64,000 nt of DNA from Loktanella salsilacus. GTDB lineage: Bacteria; Pseudomonadota; Alphaproteobacteria; Rhodobacterales; Rhodobacteraceae. Made by a program: the position numbers and the translations under genes. The notes under the pieces were generated by a model. It was given only the letters and a program-made list of their open reading frames with translations, did not search any database and had not been told where the DNA came from. How positions within the stretch are numbered: position 1 is the first letter of the stretch; each line of letters begins with the position of its first letter. Below are positions 16,814 through 27,577 of this stretch, one piece after another. Where the stretch lies: assembly GCF_900114485.1 (NCBI RefSeq), contig NZ_FOTF01000019.1, positions 1 to 64,000 of the forward strand, given 5' to 3'.

Positions 16814-17341
16814 GTGATCGGCGATGAGGCATGGCAGACTGCCCCGCTGCGCAGCGCCGAAGACCGCCGCAAGAAGATTATGCATTACGCGCAGGAATGG
16901 GTTGATGCAGCCAATAACAGTGTACCGGAGGACTACGCCGCTTGGCTTGAGACGGTGAAACGAGCATTTGGCACACGCGAGGCCATCGAAGCGGCCAGCA
17001 AGGAAGAACTCACCGACGGCCTGATGTCACTGCACGCCTTCACAGAACAGCTGCGCTTCGTCAAAGGAGGCCTGAAAAACCTTCCCGCTGAATTCTGGAA
17101 GGCGAACAGCGACGATGTCGACCGCGTTAAATCCACACGGACCTACTTGCTGCACGGCCCCGGCGATTTCATCCAGCGCTTCCCCGATGTAATCTATGAC
17201 CGCTCGATTAAACTGAAACGCTTTGCTTATTTCTGCGCCCTCGAACTCTACGGCACTATCAAACCTGACGAATGCCCGCCGATGAACGGACGCATGGCTA
17301 AAGCATTGCGGTTCCTCGGCTTCGATGTGAAAGGAGCCTAA
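16814..17341 (+). CDS. unknown protein in the mcrBC operon
   Basis: A 175-aa soluble, mainly helical protein. The C-terminus has a compact motif PPMNGRMAKALRFLGFDV that reminds me of short segments in restriction-related ATPases; this is an impression, not an assignment. The listed start is a GTG at 16814 with a weak ribosome site. The frame is the same as mcrC and stays open from the mcrC TAA, so a start a few codons earlier is possible. A GTG at 16782 with AGGAG upstream runs in another frame and stops soon, hinting at a frameshift. The stop abuts the next gene directly. Confidence 0.6.
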   Translation: MIGDEAWQTAPLRSAEDRRKKIMHYAQEWVDAANNSVPEDYAAWLETVKRAFGTREAIEAASKEELTDGLMSLHAFTEQLRFVKGGLKNLPAEFWKANSDDVDRVKSTRTYLLHGPGDFIQRFPDVIYDRSIKLKRFAYFCALELYGTIKPDECPPMNGRMAKALRFLGFDVKGA

Positions 17342-18079
17342 ATGGCACAACGCAGCACAATTATCGGCGACATCACACGGCGCACCACCATCTACAGGGT
17401 GTTCCCGCGCAATCGCTTCTTTGAACTCTTTGACGAGAAGAAGAACGCCTTGGTCCAGCCGACCATGTGGGAAGACCCGTTCGAGAATTTCATCCTGAAA
17501 TCGCCTGTCCGCACTGCCGCTGGCGAGACCGGAGCATTCGCCTTCCACGGGCATGTCTACGGCCAGTGCTGGACTCTCAAGAAGAGATCGGATGCGATGT
17601 GGCGCATCTACTCGCCGAAAACGGATGCCGTCCGAGTCAGAACAACGGTTGGCAGACTGATCGACAGCCTTTGCGCTGCCAACAAGGGTGTGACCAACGA
17701 TAGCTGCTTCATCGGCAAGGTCGACTATCCTCCTGATTTCAAGCTCATGAAATTCGCGCGTACGGTCTTCAAGGACGGTCTGACCGCCGAAGCGGTTGCC
17801 AGGTCCCTGCTTAAAAAACGGGATGCCTTCGAACACGAGGCCGAAGTCCGACTGATCTATTTCGAAGGACAAAACAAACAGCACGACGGCGGCGTGTACA
17901 AATACACACTCGACCCGCTTGCCGCGTTTGACCAGTTCATGATCGACCCGCGTTTGTCCTACAAGAAATTCCGCACATTCAAGGACGAGCTCGTCGCGCG
18001 AACAAGCATCGACGAAGCACGCATCAAGCGCTCACTGCTCTACAAACCACCCGAAGGCTTCGTCGTCGAAATACCGTGA
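17342..18079 (+). CDS. DUF2971-like protein
   Basis: A 245-aa protein. The order of motifs fits the DUF2971 family: an N-terminal IYRVFPRNRFFELF element, then PTMWEDPFENFIL, YGQCWTLKKRSDAMWRIYS, and later FEHEAEVRLIYF with IDPRLSYKKF near the end. DUF2971 proteins have no established biochemical activity but recur beside restriction and other defence genes. The ATG follows the preceding stop immediately, so it belongs to the mcrBC transcription unit and is its last gene. A toxin, nuclease or ADP-ribosyl-type effector role would be speculation. Confidence 0.7.
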   Translation: MAQRSTIIGDITRRTTIYRVFPRNRFFELFDEKKNALVQPTMWEDPFENFILKSPVRTAAGETGAFAFHGHVYGQCWTLKKRSDAMWRIYSPKTDAVRVRTTVGRLIDSLCAANKGVTNDSCFIGKVDYPPDFKLMKFARTVFKDGLTAEAVARSLLKKRDAFEHEAEVRLIYFEGQNKQHDGGVYKYTLDPLAAFDQFMIDPRLSYKKFRTFKDELVARTSIDEARIKRSLLYKPPEGFVVEIP

Positions 18080-18168
18080 CGGAGAGGACGAACTTGGGTA
18101 CCGGTTGGGGGCAGGTCAATGACGCCCTCGTGGCGCTGGTCCAGCACCATCGTGTCCAGTCTGAACGT

Positions 18169-18561
18169 TTATAAACGTGGGGTTTGACTGTTCGCTTCCG
18201 TTTGGATGCGTACTTCCAACTCATGGGCTTCTGAGACGCCCAGGCTGACAAGACGACCAAGGATCGCGTCGATGCGGTTGCGTGATGGGTGAGACTGGCC
18301 ATACAGAGACGGATCATCGACCGCCGCCGTCTCAAACCATTCAGCGACCTTTCGACCAATGCCGAGCTCATGCCACATTGAGCGGTCGCCGTTCGTTACA
18401 TCGAGCCAAGTTTCGACCGCGACCAAGAGGAAATCGAGATGCCGTGCAGTCGGCGCATCGTTCAGGGTATTCATCGTGCAGACAGCGATGAAGGCTGTCG
18501 GGCCACCCGGTGTTGAATTGTGCGAGAAATTGACCCAATTTTCCGAAACGTCGTGACCCAC
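18169..18561 (-). pseudogene. C-terminal remnant of an unidentified gene
   Basis: The 130-codon minus-strand frame includes a coherent protein-like stretch from about 18474 onward (HLDFLLVAVETWLDVTNGD, then NRIDAILGRLVSLGVSEA). No ribosome site precedes any ATG, and the frame does not extend upstream. I read it as the tail of a larger gene cut by rearrangement at the island edge. A real 101-aa protein from 18474 is possible. The 236 bp to its right (18562-18797) hold nothing I can identify and are close to the junction with core genes. Confidence 0.4.
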
Positions 18562-18797
18562 AACCTGCCATTAATTCCTTCGATTTTCCATGAGGTTATC
18601 ATAAGCCAGAGGGGTCAACGCGAAATGAAAAAACGGGTCATTTCGATCCGGAAATCAACAATAGGCGGCTATCCGAGCCGACTCGTCGATCCCTACATTT
18701 AGATGCCGCACAGATTTGAACCCAACATGCTGATGCCATGTCGCCATCGCGGGATCTTTACGCCGATTCCGCGACAACTTTGCCCCGATTTACATAA

Positions 18798-19109
18798 TCA
18801 GTGTGTCCAAACACCGCGCCGGAAGGTCGCGAAATTTTCACCGTAGCCGCCAGCGCGCACGTTGGCTTGGCGCGTTTGGGGTTCGGTCACGACAGCGTCG
18901 ATACCGTGGTCGCGGGCGTAATCGACCGCCTCTTGCTTGGTGTCGAACTGCAGGCGCACTTGGCTTTGCGTATCGGTAGAGCTGGTCCAGCCCATCAGCG
19001 GATCGATCTCTCTTGCGCTGTCTTTCACGAAATCCAGAACCCAGACGTGAGTCTTGGCTGTGCCAGATGACATGGCGGTTTTAGCGGGGCGATAGATACG
19101 GGCCTGCAT
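18798..19109 (-). CDS. NDUFS4-like NADH dehydrogenase accessory subunit (ETC complex I subunit)
   Basis: A 103-aa soluble protein matching the alphaproteobacterial homolog of mitochondrial NDUFS4, an accessory subunit of respiratory complex I. Visible hallmarks are [20 protein letters not shown] at the N-terminus, [19 protein letters not shown] in the middle and [16 protein letters not shown] at the end. The start at 19109 (MQARIYRP) fits the family; the longer frame to 19184 is not supported. This is the first clear core gene right of the accessory region. Confidence 0.9.
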   Translation of the reverse strand: MQARIYRPAKTAMSSGTAKTHVWVLDFVKDSAREIDPLMGWTSSTDTQSQVRLQFDTKQEAVDYARDHGIDAVVTEPQTRQANVRAGGYGENFATFRRGVWTH

Positions 19110-19226
19110 GGACTGTGCTCCTGTTGAACCGCCGCTGTTATCGGCAAAACCAGTGCCAAGGGCAAGAGGAACCCGCAGACACATCGCCGCGTTGATCCCT
19201 CACAGACATTAACAAAGGCTGAACCC

Positions 19227-19733
19227 ATGAAAATGCTTCCTCTTATTGCTGCGCTGAGCGTCCTGCCCGCCGGCGCATTTGCCGCAGCACATGCTGATAT
19301 GACGCCGATGACCGCCGCCATTTCCGGCCCAGATGGTGCCGCTGGCACCGTCACCGTCACGCCCACAGAATCAGGCGCGGCGCTGGTCCAAATCGATCTG
19401 TCCGGCCTGCCTGCGGGTCAGCATGCGATCCATGTGCATGAAACCGGCGACTGTTCCGCCGCTGATTTCACCAGCGCTGGCGGTCACTTGGCGGACGGGC
19501 ACGACCACGGCGTGATGGCCGCCAATGGTCCGCATCCGGGCGATATCCCCAACATCACCGTGGCAGAAGACGGCACGGCGAAGATGGAATTCTTTAACGC
19601 GATGTTGACGCCAGAGCTGATGAACGACGAAGACGGCTCTGCTTTCATCGTGCACGCCGGGACTGACGATTACGCCAGCCAGCCGTCGGGTGCCGCAGGC
19701 GACCGGATCGCCTGCGGTGTGTTTGGCGAATAA
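19227..19733 (+). CDS. sodC: Cu/Zn superoxide dismutase, periplasmic
   Basis: A 168-aa protein with a signal peptide (MKMLPLIAALSVLPAGAFAA). It shows the Cu/Zn-SOD signatures HAIHVHETGDCSAADF (copper ligands and first disulfide Cys), GGHLADGHDHG (bridging and zinc histidines) and GDRIACGVFGE (active-site Arg and second Cys). It dismutates superoxide in the periplasm. The gene converges with the M29 aminopeptidase gene and their stops are almost adjacent. Confidence 0.93.
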   Translation: MKMLPLIAALSVLPAGAFAAAHADMTPMTAAISGPDGAAGTVTVTPTESGAALVQIDLSGLPAGQHAIHVHETGDCSAADFTSAGGHLADGHDHGVMAANGPHPGDIPNITVAEDGTAKMEFFNAMLTPELMNDEDGSAFIVHAGTDDYASQPSGAAGDRIACGVFGE

Positions 19734-19734
19734 C

Positions 19735-20973
19735 TTAAAACGCCCATTCGCCTTTGCGCATCACCGGGACGATGTCCCCCGTCCGGGTGATGCCATCAAT
19801 ATCGACATCGCCAGACCCGATCATCCAATCGACATGGATCAGCGACTGGTTGGCGCCCTTTTGCTTTAATTCGTCCTCGCCCAGCTCTGACCCGCCAGCG
19901 ACCGTGTCCGCATAGGACTGGCCCAGCGCGATGTGGCAGGAGGCGTTTTCGTCGAACAGCGTGTTGTAAAACAGCGTTCCGGACTGAGAGATCGGCGAGG
20001 AATGCGGCACTAGGGCGACTTCGCCAATACGGCTAGACCCGTCATCAACGCCCAGCAAGTCGCGGAACACCGCCTCGCCTGCTGACGCGGTCGCATCCAC
20101 AATCTTGCCCGCTTCGAACCGGACAGAGATGTCGCGGATCACTGTGCCTTGATAGGCCAGCGGCTTGGTCGCGGACACGGTGCCGTCGACCTTATAGGCG
20201 TGCGGGCAGGTAAAGACCTCCTCTGTCGGAATGTTGGGCTGGCACACGACACCATTAAGCGCAGGCGATGCGCCGCCCTTCCAGATGTGACCTTCGGCAA
20301 GACCAAGGCGCAGGTCGGTACCGGGGCCAGTGTATTGCAGCGCTTCGAAGTTCTGCGCGTTCAGCCACTTCACGTGGGTTTTCAGTTCTGCCGTGTGGTC
20401 AGCCCAGTTCTGCACCGGGTCTGCGCCATCAAGGCGGGATGCGTCATAGATCGCGTCCAGCAATTTGGACTGCGCCTCTTGCACCGGAACATCGGGAAAG
20501 ACGCGCGCGGCCCATGCGGCACCGGGAAAGGCGACGATGTTCCAGTTCACTTCGAACCCGACAATCGGGCCCATCGCGGGTTTGCCAGCGATGGACACAG
20601 CCTTGGACGCGCGGGCGACCTTGCCAGCGTCTTGGTCTGCCAGCAGCATCGGGTCGTCGCCGGTGATCGCCATGCGCGCAGCCCCGCCCTTATAGGCTTT
20701 ACCCAGACCTTCGTAGAACCAGTCGGCGGCCCGGTCAAAGCTGGCGTCATCAGCGTTTTCATACCGCGCCAGCGTGATCGCATCATCGGTAAAGAACGGC
20801 AGCACCAGACCGGCACCGGCCTTATAGGCGTGCACCGCAATCCGCTGCACCAGCGGCAGGGCAGACATGTTTGCGGTGATGATCAAGTCCTGCCCCTTTT
20901 GCAGGTTCACACCGGTGCGCACGGCAACTTCGGCAAGACGGTCTATTTTTTCAGGGTCTAGGTGGGATGACAT
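19735..20973 (-). CDS. M29 family aminopeptidase
   Basis: A 412-aa cytosolic metallo-aminopeptidase of the AmpS/PepS/aminopeptidase T family. It begins with the typical KIDRLAEVAVRTGVNLQKGQ. Conserved metal-site regions are visible: NIPTEEVFTCPHAYKVDG (Glu and His ligands), a later IGEVALVPHSSPIS and the C-terminal NQSLIHVDWMIGSGDVDIDG. It removes N-terminal residues from peptides. Length is normal. Confidence 0.92.
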   Translation of the reverse strand: MSSHLDPEKIDRLAEVAVRTGVNLQKGQDLIITANMSALPLVQRIAVHAYKAGAGLVLPFFTDDAITLARYENADDASFDRAADWFYEGLGKAYKGGAARMAITGDDPMLLADQDAGKVARASKAVSIAGKPAMGPIVGFEVNWNIVAFPGAAWAARVFPDVPVQEAQSKLLDAIYDASRLDGADPVQNWADHTAELKTHVKWLNAQNFEALQYTGPGTDLRLGLAEGHIWKGGASPALNGVVCQPNIPTEEVFTCPHAYKVDGTVSATKPLAYQGTVIRDISVRFEAGKIVDATASAGEAVFRDLLGVDDGSSRIGEVALVPHSSPISQSGTLFYNTLFDENASCHIALGQSYADTVAGGSELGEDELKQKGANQSLIHVDWMIGSGDVDIDGITRTGDIVPVMRKGEWAF

Positions 20974-21119
20974 AATGTGTCCTTTTCAGATGTGCCCCAT
21001 ACCTACGCCCGCTATGCGTATCGTCAAGCAGCGCGCGCCTGCTGACGTATCCTGTCAGCAGTGCCCCTTGAACCGGGGCGCTTCGAGGTCAAATATAACG
21101 CAGCCCCAAAGGATTCCGC

Positions 21120-23330
<2,211 letters not shown>

Positions 23331-23333
23331 TTC

Positions 23334-23636
23334 CTAACGGCGGGGCGTGTCGGCACGTCCCGTCAGCGCCTTGAACAACACGACCAGCAGCACCGCGCCA
23401 ATTATCCCCATCACCAAGATCGCAATCAGGCTTGCGCCGATGGCAGCCGTGACGCCCAGAAGCGCCAGCACAAAGGGCAGCGCAATTGCGCCAAGAATGC
23501 CTGCGATCACATAGGCGGCGCGGTTGCCGCCGGTAACAGCGGATGCAATCAACCCGGCCACAAGGCCGATGATCGCAAGGAATGTCAGCGCACCCCAGCC
23601 GACTACTTCGAAAAACGTCTCCATCACCGTCTCCAT
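23334..23636 (-). CDS. small GlsB/YeaQ-like membrane protein
   Basis: A 100-aa protein with three predicted membrane helices separated by Gly-rich turns (WGALTFLAIIGLVAGLIASA, AYVIAGILGAIALPFVLALL, then SLIAILVMGIIGAVLLVVLF). Size and Gly-rich helices resemble the GlsB/YeaQ/YmgE stress-linked family, but the fit is loose. The stop is 3 bp from the convergent uvrB stop. Confidence 0.6.
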   Translation of the reverse strand: METVMETFFEVVGWGALTFLAIIGLVAGLIASAVTGGNRAAYVIAGILGAIALPFVLALLGVTAAIGASLIAILVMGIIGAVLLVVLFKALTGRADTPRR

Positions 23637-23697
23637 TTGTTAACCTTGATTTAGCATGATGGATGATGCGCAGCGGCGCAATGGGACCTGCCCCGCA

Positions 23698-23783
23698 CCA
23701 CCTTATGTGCAGCGGTGGGAACCTAGCCCCGCCGGGAGGCCGCGTCGTTCGCAACGACAAGCTGGCCGGTCGATCCCGATCGG
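23698..23783. other. cluster of stem-loops upstream of a periplasmic protein gene
   Basis: Three hairpins occur in series: CCACC/GGTGG at 23698-23718, GTCGTT-CGC-AACGAC at 23744-23758, and CCGGTCG-ATCC-CGATCGG at 23766-23783 (one G-U pair). They lie in the 267-bp gap before the gene at 23904. They may form a structured leader or a small RNA. No known RNA family is recognised. Confidence 0.35.
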
Positions 23784-23903
23784 CTCCACCATTTTGCGCC
23801 GTCTATGAATTATATATTTTGCATGCGGGATCGCGCCCTACTTGTGCGCCTCAAAATTCACGCCACTTACAATTTCGTAACACTTTACCCAAGGACACCG
23901 GCC

Positions 23904-24161
23904 ATGCGCCTTTTGTTGATCTCTGCTGCCCTGACCGCCTTTGCGCTGCCCGCGCTTGCGGATGATACCACCGGCACCGTTGTCGCCTATGACCGCGTGT
24001 CCCATGTGATCGTGCTGGACGACCGGTCCATCTGGGAAGTCCCCGCTGACTTCGCCCTGCCGACGGATCTGATCGCCGGTGATCGCATCCTGATCGACTA
24101 CCAAAGCAATGGCGACAACGGCGTCGGCAAATTCCTCAGCATCACCCGCGTCGAAGGCTAA
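23904..24161 (+). CDS. small periplasmic protein, unknown function
   Basis: An 85-aa precursor with a signal peptide (MRLLLISAALTAFALPALA). The mature about 66 aa are beta-rich (GTVVAYDRVSHVIVLDDRS, then IAGDRILIDYQSNGDNG) and resemble small DUF1344-type periplasmic proteins, but I am not certain. The start at 23904 has AAGGA 8 nt upstream and yields a proper signal peptide; the longer frame to 23805 does not. The end overlaps the convergent NYN gene by 4 bp. Confidence 0.7.
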   Translation: MRLLLISAALTAFALPALADDTTGTVVAYDRVSHVIVLDDRSIWEVPADFALPTDLIAGDRILIDYQSNGDNGVGKFLSITRVEG

Positions 24162-24775
24162 AGCTGCACCATTGGGGTGCCCTGCTGCCAGCGCCCCTTG
24201 ACCAAAAAGCCGCGGTTTCCGATTTGCGGGAACTGCGGCCGCCACTCCATAAATCGGTCATTGGTGACAACCCGCAGACCCGCCTTGATCGCATGTTCTA
24301 GCAGCACAGGATCGGCAGGGACGCCGGCGTCGACGACAGTCACGCGCTTTTCAGGCAGGCCCAGCATCGCCGCCATGGCGCGATCGCCCAGATACTGCCC
24401 TTTCAGTTTATACCCAACATTGGCGTCGAAATAGACATGAGGGCGCTCTCCGCTTTGGACCAGCTTGGCGATGACGCGAGTCAGAACCATATGGGACGCC
24501 TCGCCGTTCCAATGCATCACGTTTGATCCGTCCACGATCAAGGTTGCCGGACGGGCCTGTGCGCGTGGCGCTGGCCGCGTCGGCCGCCGCGGCCTGACCC
24601 GCCCCCGCTGCCGGGCAGGCCCGCGCTGCACCAGCAACGACAGCCCGTCCCACAACAGACCCAGCGCCAAAACGATCAACGTCGCCACGCCAAGCGCGCG
24701 CAATGCGGCAGGATCCATCCCCGCCAGCGCGCCCAGCACGAACAGCGCGCCCAGCGCCCCTACGACATTCAACAT
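24158..24775 (-). CDS. membrane-anchored NYN/Zc3h12a-like ribonuclease
   Basis: About 205 aa. The N-terminus has two hydrophobic segments (NVVGALGALFVLGALAG and ALGVATLIVLALGLLW), then a basic Pro/Arg linker (about 65-85), then an NYN/PIN-like nuclease domain. Candidate metal-binding acids are in LIVDGSNVMHW, HVYFDANVGY, VTVVDAG and VVTNDRFMEW. The fold class cleaves RNA in a metal-dependent manner. The ATG at 24775 has AAGG upstream and directly precedes the first helix; a GTG at 24814 would add 13 residues. The target is unknown. Confidence 0.75.
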   Translation of the reverse strand: MLNVVGALGALFVLGALAGMDPAALRALGVATLIVLALGLLWDGLSLLVQRGPARQRGRVRPRRPTRPAPRAQARPATLIVDGSNVMHWNGEASHMVLTRVIAKLVQSGERPHVYFDANVGYKLKGQYLGDRAMAAMLGLPEKRVTVVDAGVPADPVLLEHAIKAGLRVVTNDRFMEWRPQFPQIGNRGFLVKGRWQQGTPMVQL

Positions 24776-25074
24776 GATCTTCGCCTTAGCCCTTTTGCGC
24801 AGCGCCGCCGCCACAAGGGCGGCATCCGGCGATCACGCAAACGTCAAAACCTACGGTTGTGGTATCAGTGCTTTGACATTCCAAAGCAACCGCGATCCTA
24901 CGTATCCCCCGCGCAATGGGGTGAAGCGCGAACCCGCGTGTCGCGGACAGACTGCGAACTGTCGCGGTCCTTGCTGCAATTTTAACCATTTGGTCACATT
25001 CTCTTGCAAATGATCGGGCCTGATCTCAAGATTGGGCTTGCCATCGCATTGCACCAGCTTACCGGAACCCAGCC

Positions 25075-26457
25075 ATGAACCAGCACGCCTTGTCGAACGA
25101 TCCCGCCGCAATCATCTCTGCCGACAAGGCCCATGTCTGGCACCATCTGGTGCAGCACAAACCTTTTGAAACCGTTGATCCGCGCATCATGGTCGAAGGC
25201 AAAGGCCTGCGCGTCTGGGACATCACAGGGCGCGAGCATCTGGACGCGGTGTCCGGCGCGGTCTGGACAGTGAACGTCGGCTACGGGCGCAAGCGGATCG
25301 CTGATGCGATGGCCGCTCAACTGACCAAGCTGAACTTTTATGCTGGCGCCGCTGGCAACATCCCTGCCGCACAGTTTGCCGAAATGCTCACCGCCAAAAT
25401 GCCGGGGCTGGACCGCGTCTACTATGCCAACTCCGGGTCCGAGGCGAACGAGAAAGCCTTTAAGATGGTGCGCCAGATTGCGCACAAGCACCACGGCGGG
25501 CGCAAATACAAGATCCTGTACCGCGAGCGGGATTACCACGGCACCACCATCGCCAACCTGTCCGCTGGCGGCCAGGAAGAGCGGAATGCGCAATACGGCC
25601 CCTTCACGCCCGGTTTTATCATGGTGCCGCATTGCCTTGAATACCGCCGCCAAGACGGGTTGACCGACGCCGACTACGGCCGCCGCGCTGCCGACGCGAT
25701 TGAAGAGGTGATCCTGCGCGAAGGCCCCGACACCGTCGGTGCGCTGTGCCTAGAGCCAATCACCGCAGGTGGCGGCATCATCACCCCGCCGCAGGGTTAT
25801 TGGGACCGCGTGCAGGAAATCTGCAAAAAATACGACATCCTGCTGCATATCGACGAAGTCGTCTGCGGCCTTGGCCGGACCGGCACATGGTTCGGCTATC
25901 AGCACTACGGCGTGCAGCCCGACATCGTGACGATGGCCAAAGGCGTTGCCTCTGGCTATGCGGCGATTTCGTGCTGCGTGACGACGAATGCGGTGTTCGA
26001 ACAGTTCAAGGACGACACGGACCACCTGTCCTATTTCCGCGACATCTCGACCTTCGGCGGCTGCACCGCAGGCCCGACTGCCGCAATCGAAAACATGGCA
26101 ATCATCGAAGAAGAGGGTCTACTGGACAACTCCACCACCATGGGTGCCCACCTGCTGAGCAATCTACATGCGCTAATGGACAAACACGCCGTCATCGGCG
26201 ACGTGCGCGGCCAAGGCTTGTTCGCCGGTGCGGAACTGGTGACAAACCGTGGCACCAAGGATCCGCTGAACGAAAAGCAGGTCGGCGCCATCGTCGCAGA
26301 CTGCATGGGGCAAGGCGTGATCATCGGTGCAACCAACCGCTCTGTCCCCGGCTTTAACAACACCCTGCTGTTCGCCCCCGCCTTGATCGCGACGAAAGAT
26401 GACATCGACGAAATCACCGGTGCCGTCGACAAGGCCCTGACCCGCGTCCTCGGGTAA
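25075..26457 (+). CDS. tpa: taurine:pyruvate aminotransferase
   Basis: A 460-aa class III PLP aminotransferase. It transfers the amino group of taurine to pyruvate, giving sulfoacetaldehyde and alanine. The sequence closely follows what I recall of the Bilophila Tpa: ADKAHVWHHLVQHKP near the start, AVSGAVWTVNVGYGRKRIA, YYANSGSEANEKAFKMVRQ, LLHIDEVVCGLGRTGTWFGY (PLP Asp) and VTMAKGVASGYAAIS (Schiff-base Lys). The neighbours tauE and soeABC support a taurine role. The 260 bp upstream should carry its promoter, but no TauR-type regulator is adjacent. Confidence 0.88.
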   Translation: MNQHALSNDPAAIISADKAHVWHHLVQHKPFETVDPRIMVEGKGLRVWDITGREHLDAVSGAVWTVNVGYGRKRIADAMAAQLTKLNFYAGAAGNIPAAQFAEMLTAKMPGLDRVYYANSGSEANEKAFKMVRQIAHKHHGGRKYKILYRERDYHGTTIANLSAGGQEERNAQYGPFTPGFIMVPHCLEYRRQDGLTDADYGRRAADAIEEVILREGPDTVGALCLEPITAGGGIITPPQGYWDRVQEICKKYDILLHIDEVVCGLGRTGTWFGYQHYGVQPDIVTMAKGVASGYAAISCCVTTNAVFEQFKDDTDHLSYFRDISTFGGCTAGPTAAIENMAIIEEEGLLDNSTTMGAHLLSNLHALMDKHAVIGDVRGQGLFAGAELVTNRGTKDPLNEKQVGAIVADCMGQGVIIGATNRSVPGFNNTLLFAPALIATKDDIDEITGAVDKALTRVLG

Positions 26458-26465
26458 GGGTCCGT

Positions 26466-26535
26466 CCTTCTTCTGGTCAAAAATATCTCGGGTTTTAGGG
26501 CAGAGCCCTAACCCGATTTTTCGCCGAAAAATCGG
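26466..26535 (+). repeat. palindromic intergenic repeat, copy A
   Basis: The copy begins CCTTCTTCTGGTCAAAAAT, then has an inner palindrome TTAGGGC-AGA-GCCCTAA, and ends with a perfect 10-bp inverted repeat CCGATTTTTC-GCC-GAAAAATCGG (26513-26535). Two more copies lie at 30444 and 32189. The final hairpin could also act as a terminator for tpa. Confidence 0.8.
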
Positions 26536-26563
26536 ATCGCCCCCGGATGTTAGGCCGTGAAAT

Positions 26564-27304
26564 ATGCCTTTTGACCTCGCCCCAGCCGCAGCGGCCTTTC
26601 TGGCATGCGCCCTGCTTGGGGCCGCGATCATACGCGGCTACACAGGCTTTGGCTTTTCCGCGATTTTCATTGCCTGCGCGAGCCTTGTCACAAACCCGCT
26701 GCCTTTGATCCCGGTCGTCTTCATGGCAGAAATTGCCATGACATCCCTGCAAGCACGGGGCATGCGGGGGCACATTGACTGGCACCGCGCGGGCGCGTTG
26801 CTGGCGGGGGCGGCACTGGCCCTCCCCGCCGCGATCTGGGTCATGTTGCAACTGCCCGCGCCAACGGTCCAACTGTTGATCAGCGCCATCATCGGGGTTC
26901 TGTCTCTCGTCATGCTCAGCGGCTGGACGCTCCAGCAGCCCTTAGGCCGCATGGGCCATGTCCTCACGGGCATCGTTGCAGGCAGCGCGAATGCAGCAGG
27001 TGTCGGCGGGCTGCCCGTTGCCGCCTGCCTTGGGGCGCAGCCGATCCCCGCCGCAACTTTTCGCGCGACGATGATCGTGTTTCTGACCGGCCTTGATCTG
27101 ATGACCCTGCCCCTGCTGGGGCTTGGCGGCCAGATCACGACGGACACCTTTGCCGCAGCCTTGATCGCGACGCCCTTTCTTGCCGCTGGTATCCTGCTTG
27201 GCAATCGCCGCTTTGCCGCAGCGCCGCCCGCTACCTTTCGCCGCTTTGCCACGTGGTTGCTGCTTTGCCTGTCAGTGCTTGGTGTTCTGCGCAGCCTGAC
27301 CTGA
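26564..27304 (+). CDS. tauE: TauE/SafE family sulfite exporter-type permease
   Basis: A 246-aa integral membrane protein with about eight hydrophobic segments and the TauE/SafE pattern of Gly-rich helices (RGYTGFGFSAIFIACASL near the start, GIVAGSANAAGVGGLPVA in the middle). In taurine-degrading Roseobacters such proteins are proposed to export sulfite released from sulfoacetaldehyde. Its place between tpa and a sulfite-oxidase-type operon supports that substrate. The 273-bp gap to soeA shows no gene. Confidence 0.8.
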   Translation: MPFDLAPAAAAFLACALLGAAIIRGYTGFGFSAIFIACASLVTNPLPLIPVVFMAEIAMTSLQARGMRGHIDWHRAGALLAGAALALPAAIWVMLQLPAPTVQLLISAIIGVLSLVMLSGWTLQQPLGRMGHVLTGIVAGSANAAGVGGLPVAACLGAQPIPAATFRATMIVFLTGLDLMTLPLLGLGGQITTDTFAAALIATPFLAAGILLGNRRFAAAPPATFRRFATWLLLCLSVLGVLRSLT

Positions 27305-27577
27305 TTGATACGGCCCGCTCTGCGCGGTTTTACGTCGGTATTCTTGCCCCTTGCGCCGCAAACCGCTGCAGAGATTACCAAATTGATACACTGGTCATTG
27401 CGCCTGTCATCATGAACAATACCCGCACCATCAGCGCCGCGACCCGCAAGGGGGGCTGGTCCATGACGGACCGGGCCGGGTCACGGCAGCCAATGCGACA
27501 GGAGGGGCCCGTTTGCACATGATCCGCACGTCGACCAAGCCGCAACCTTGCGCCGATCCGGCACGAAAGGCGAACCC

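Noticed and set aside
23761-23792. A tRNA- or tmRNA-like 3' end (CTCCACCA) after a hairpin
   Set aside because: The stem has a 4-nt loop, not a T-loop with TTCRA, and no matching acceptor 5' strand was found upstream or downstream.
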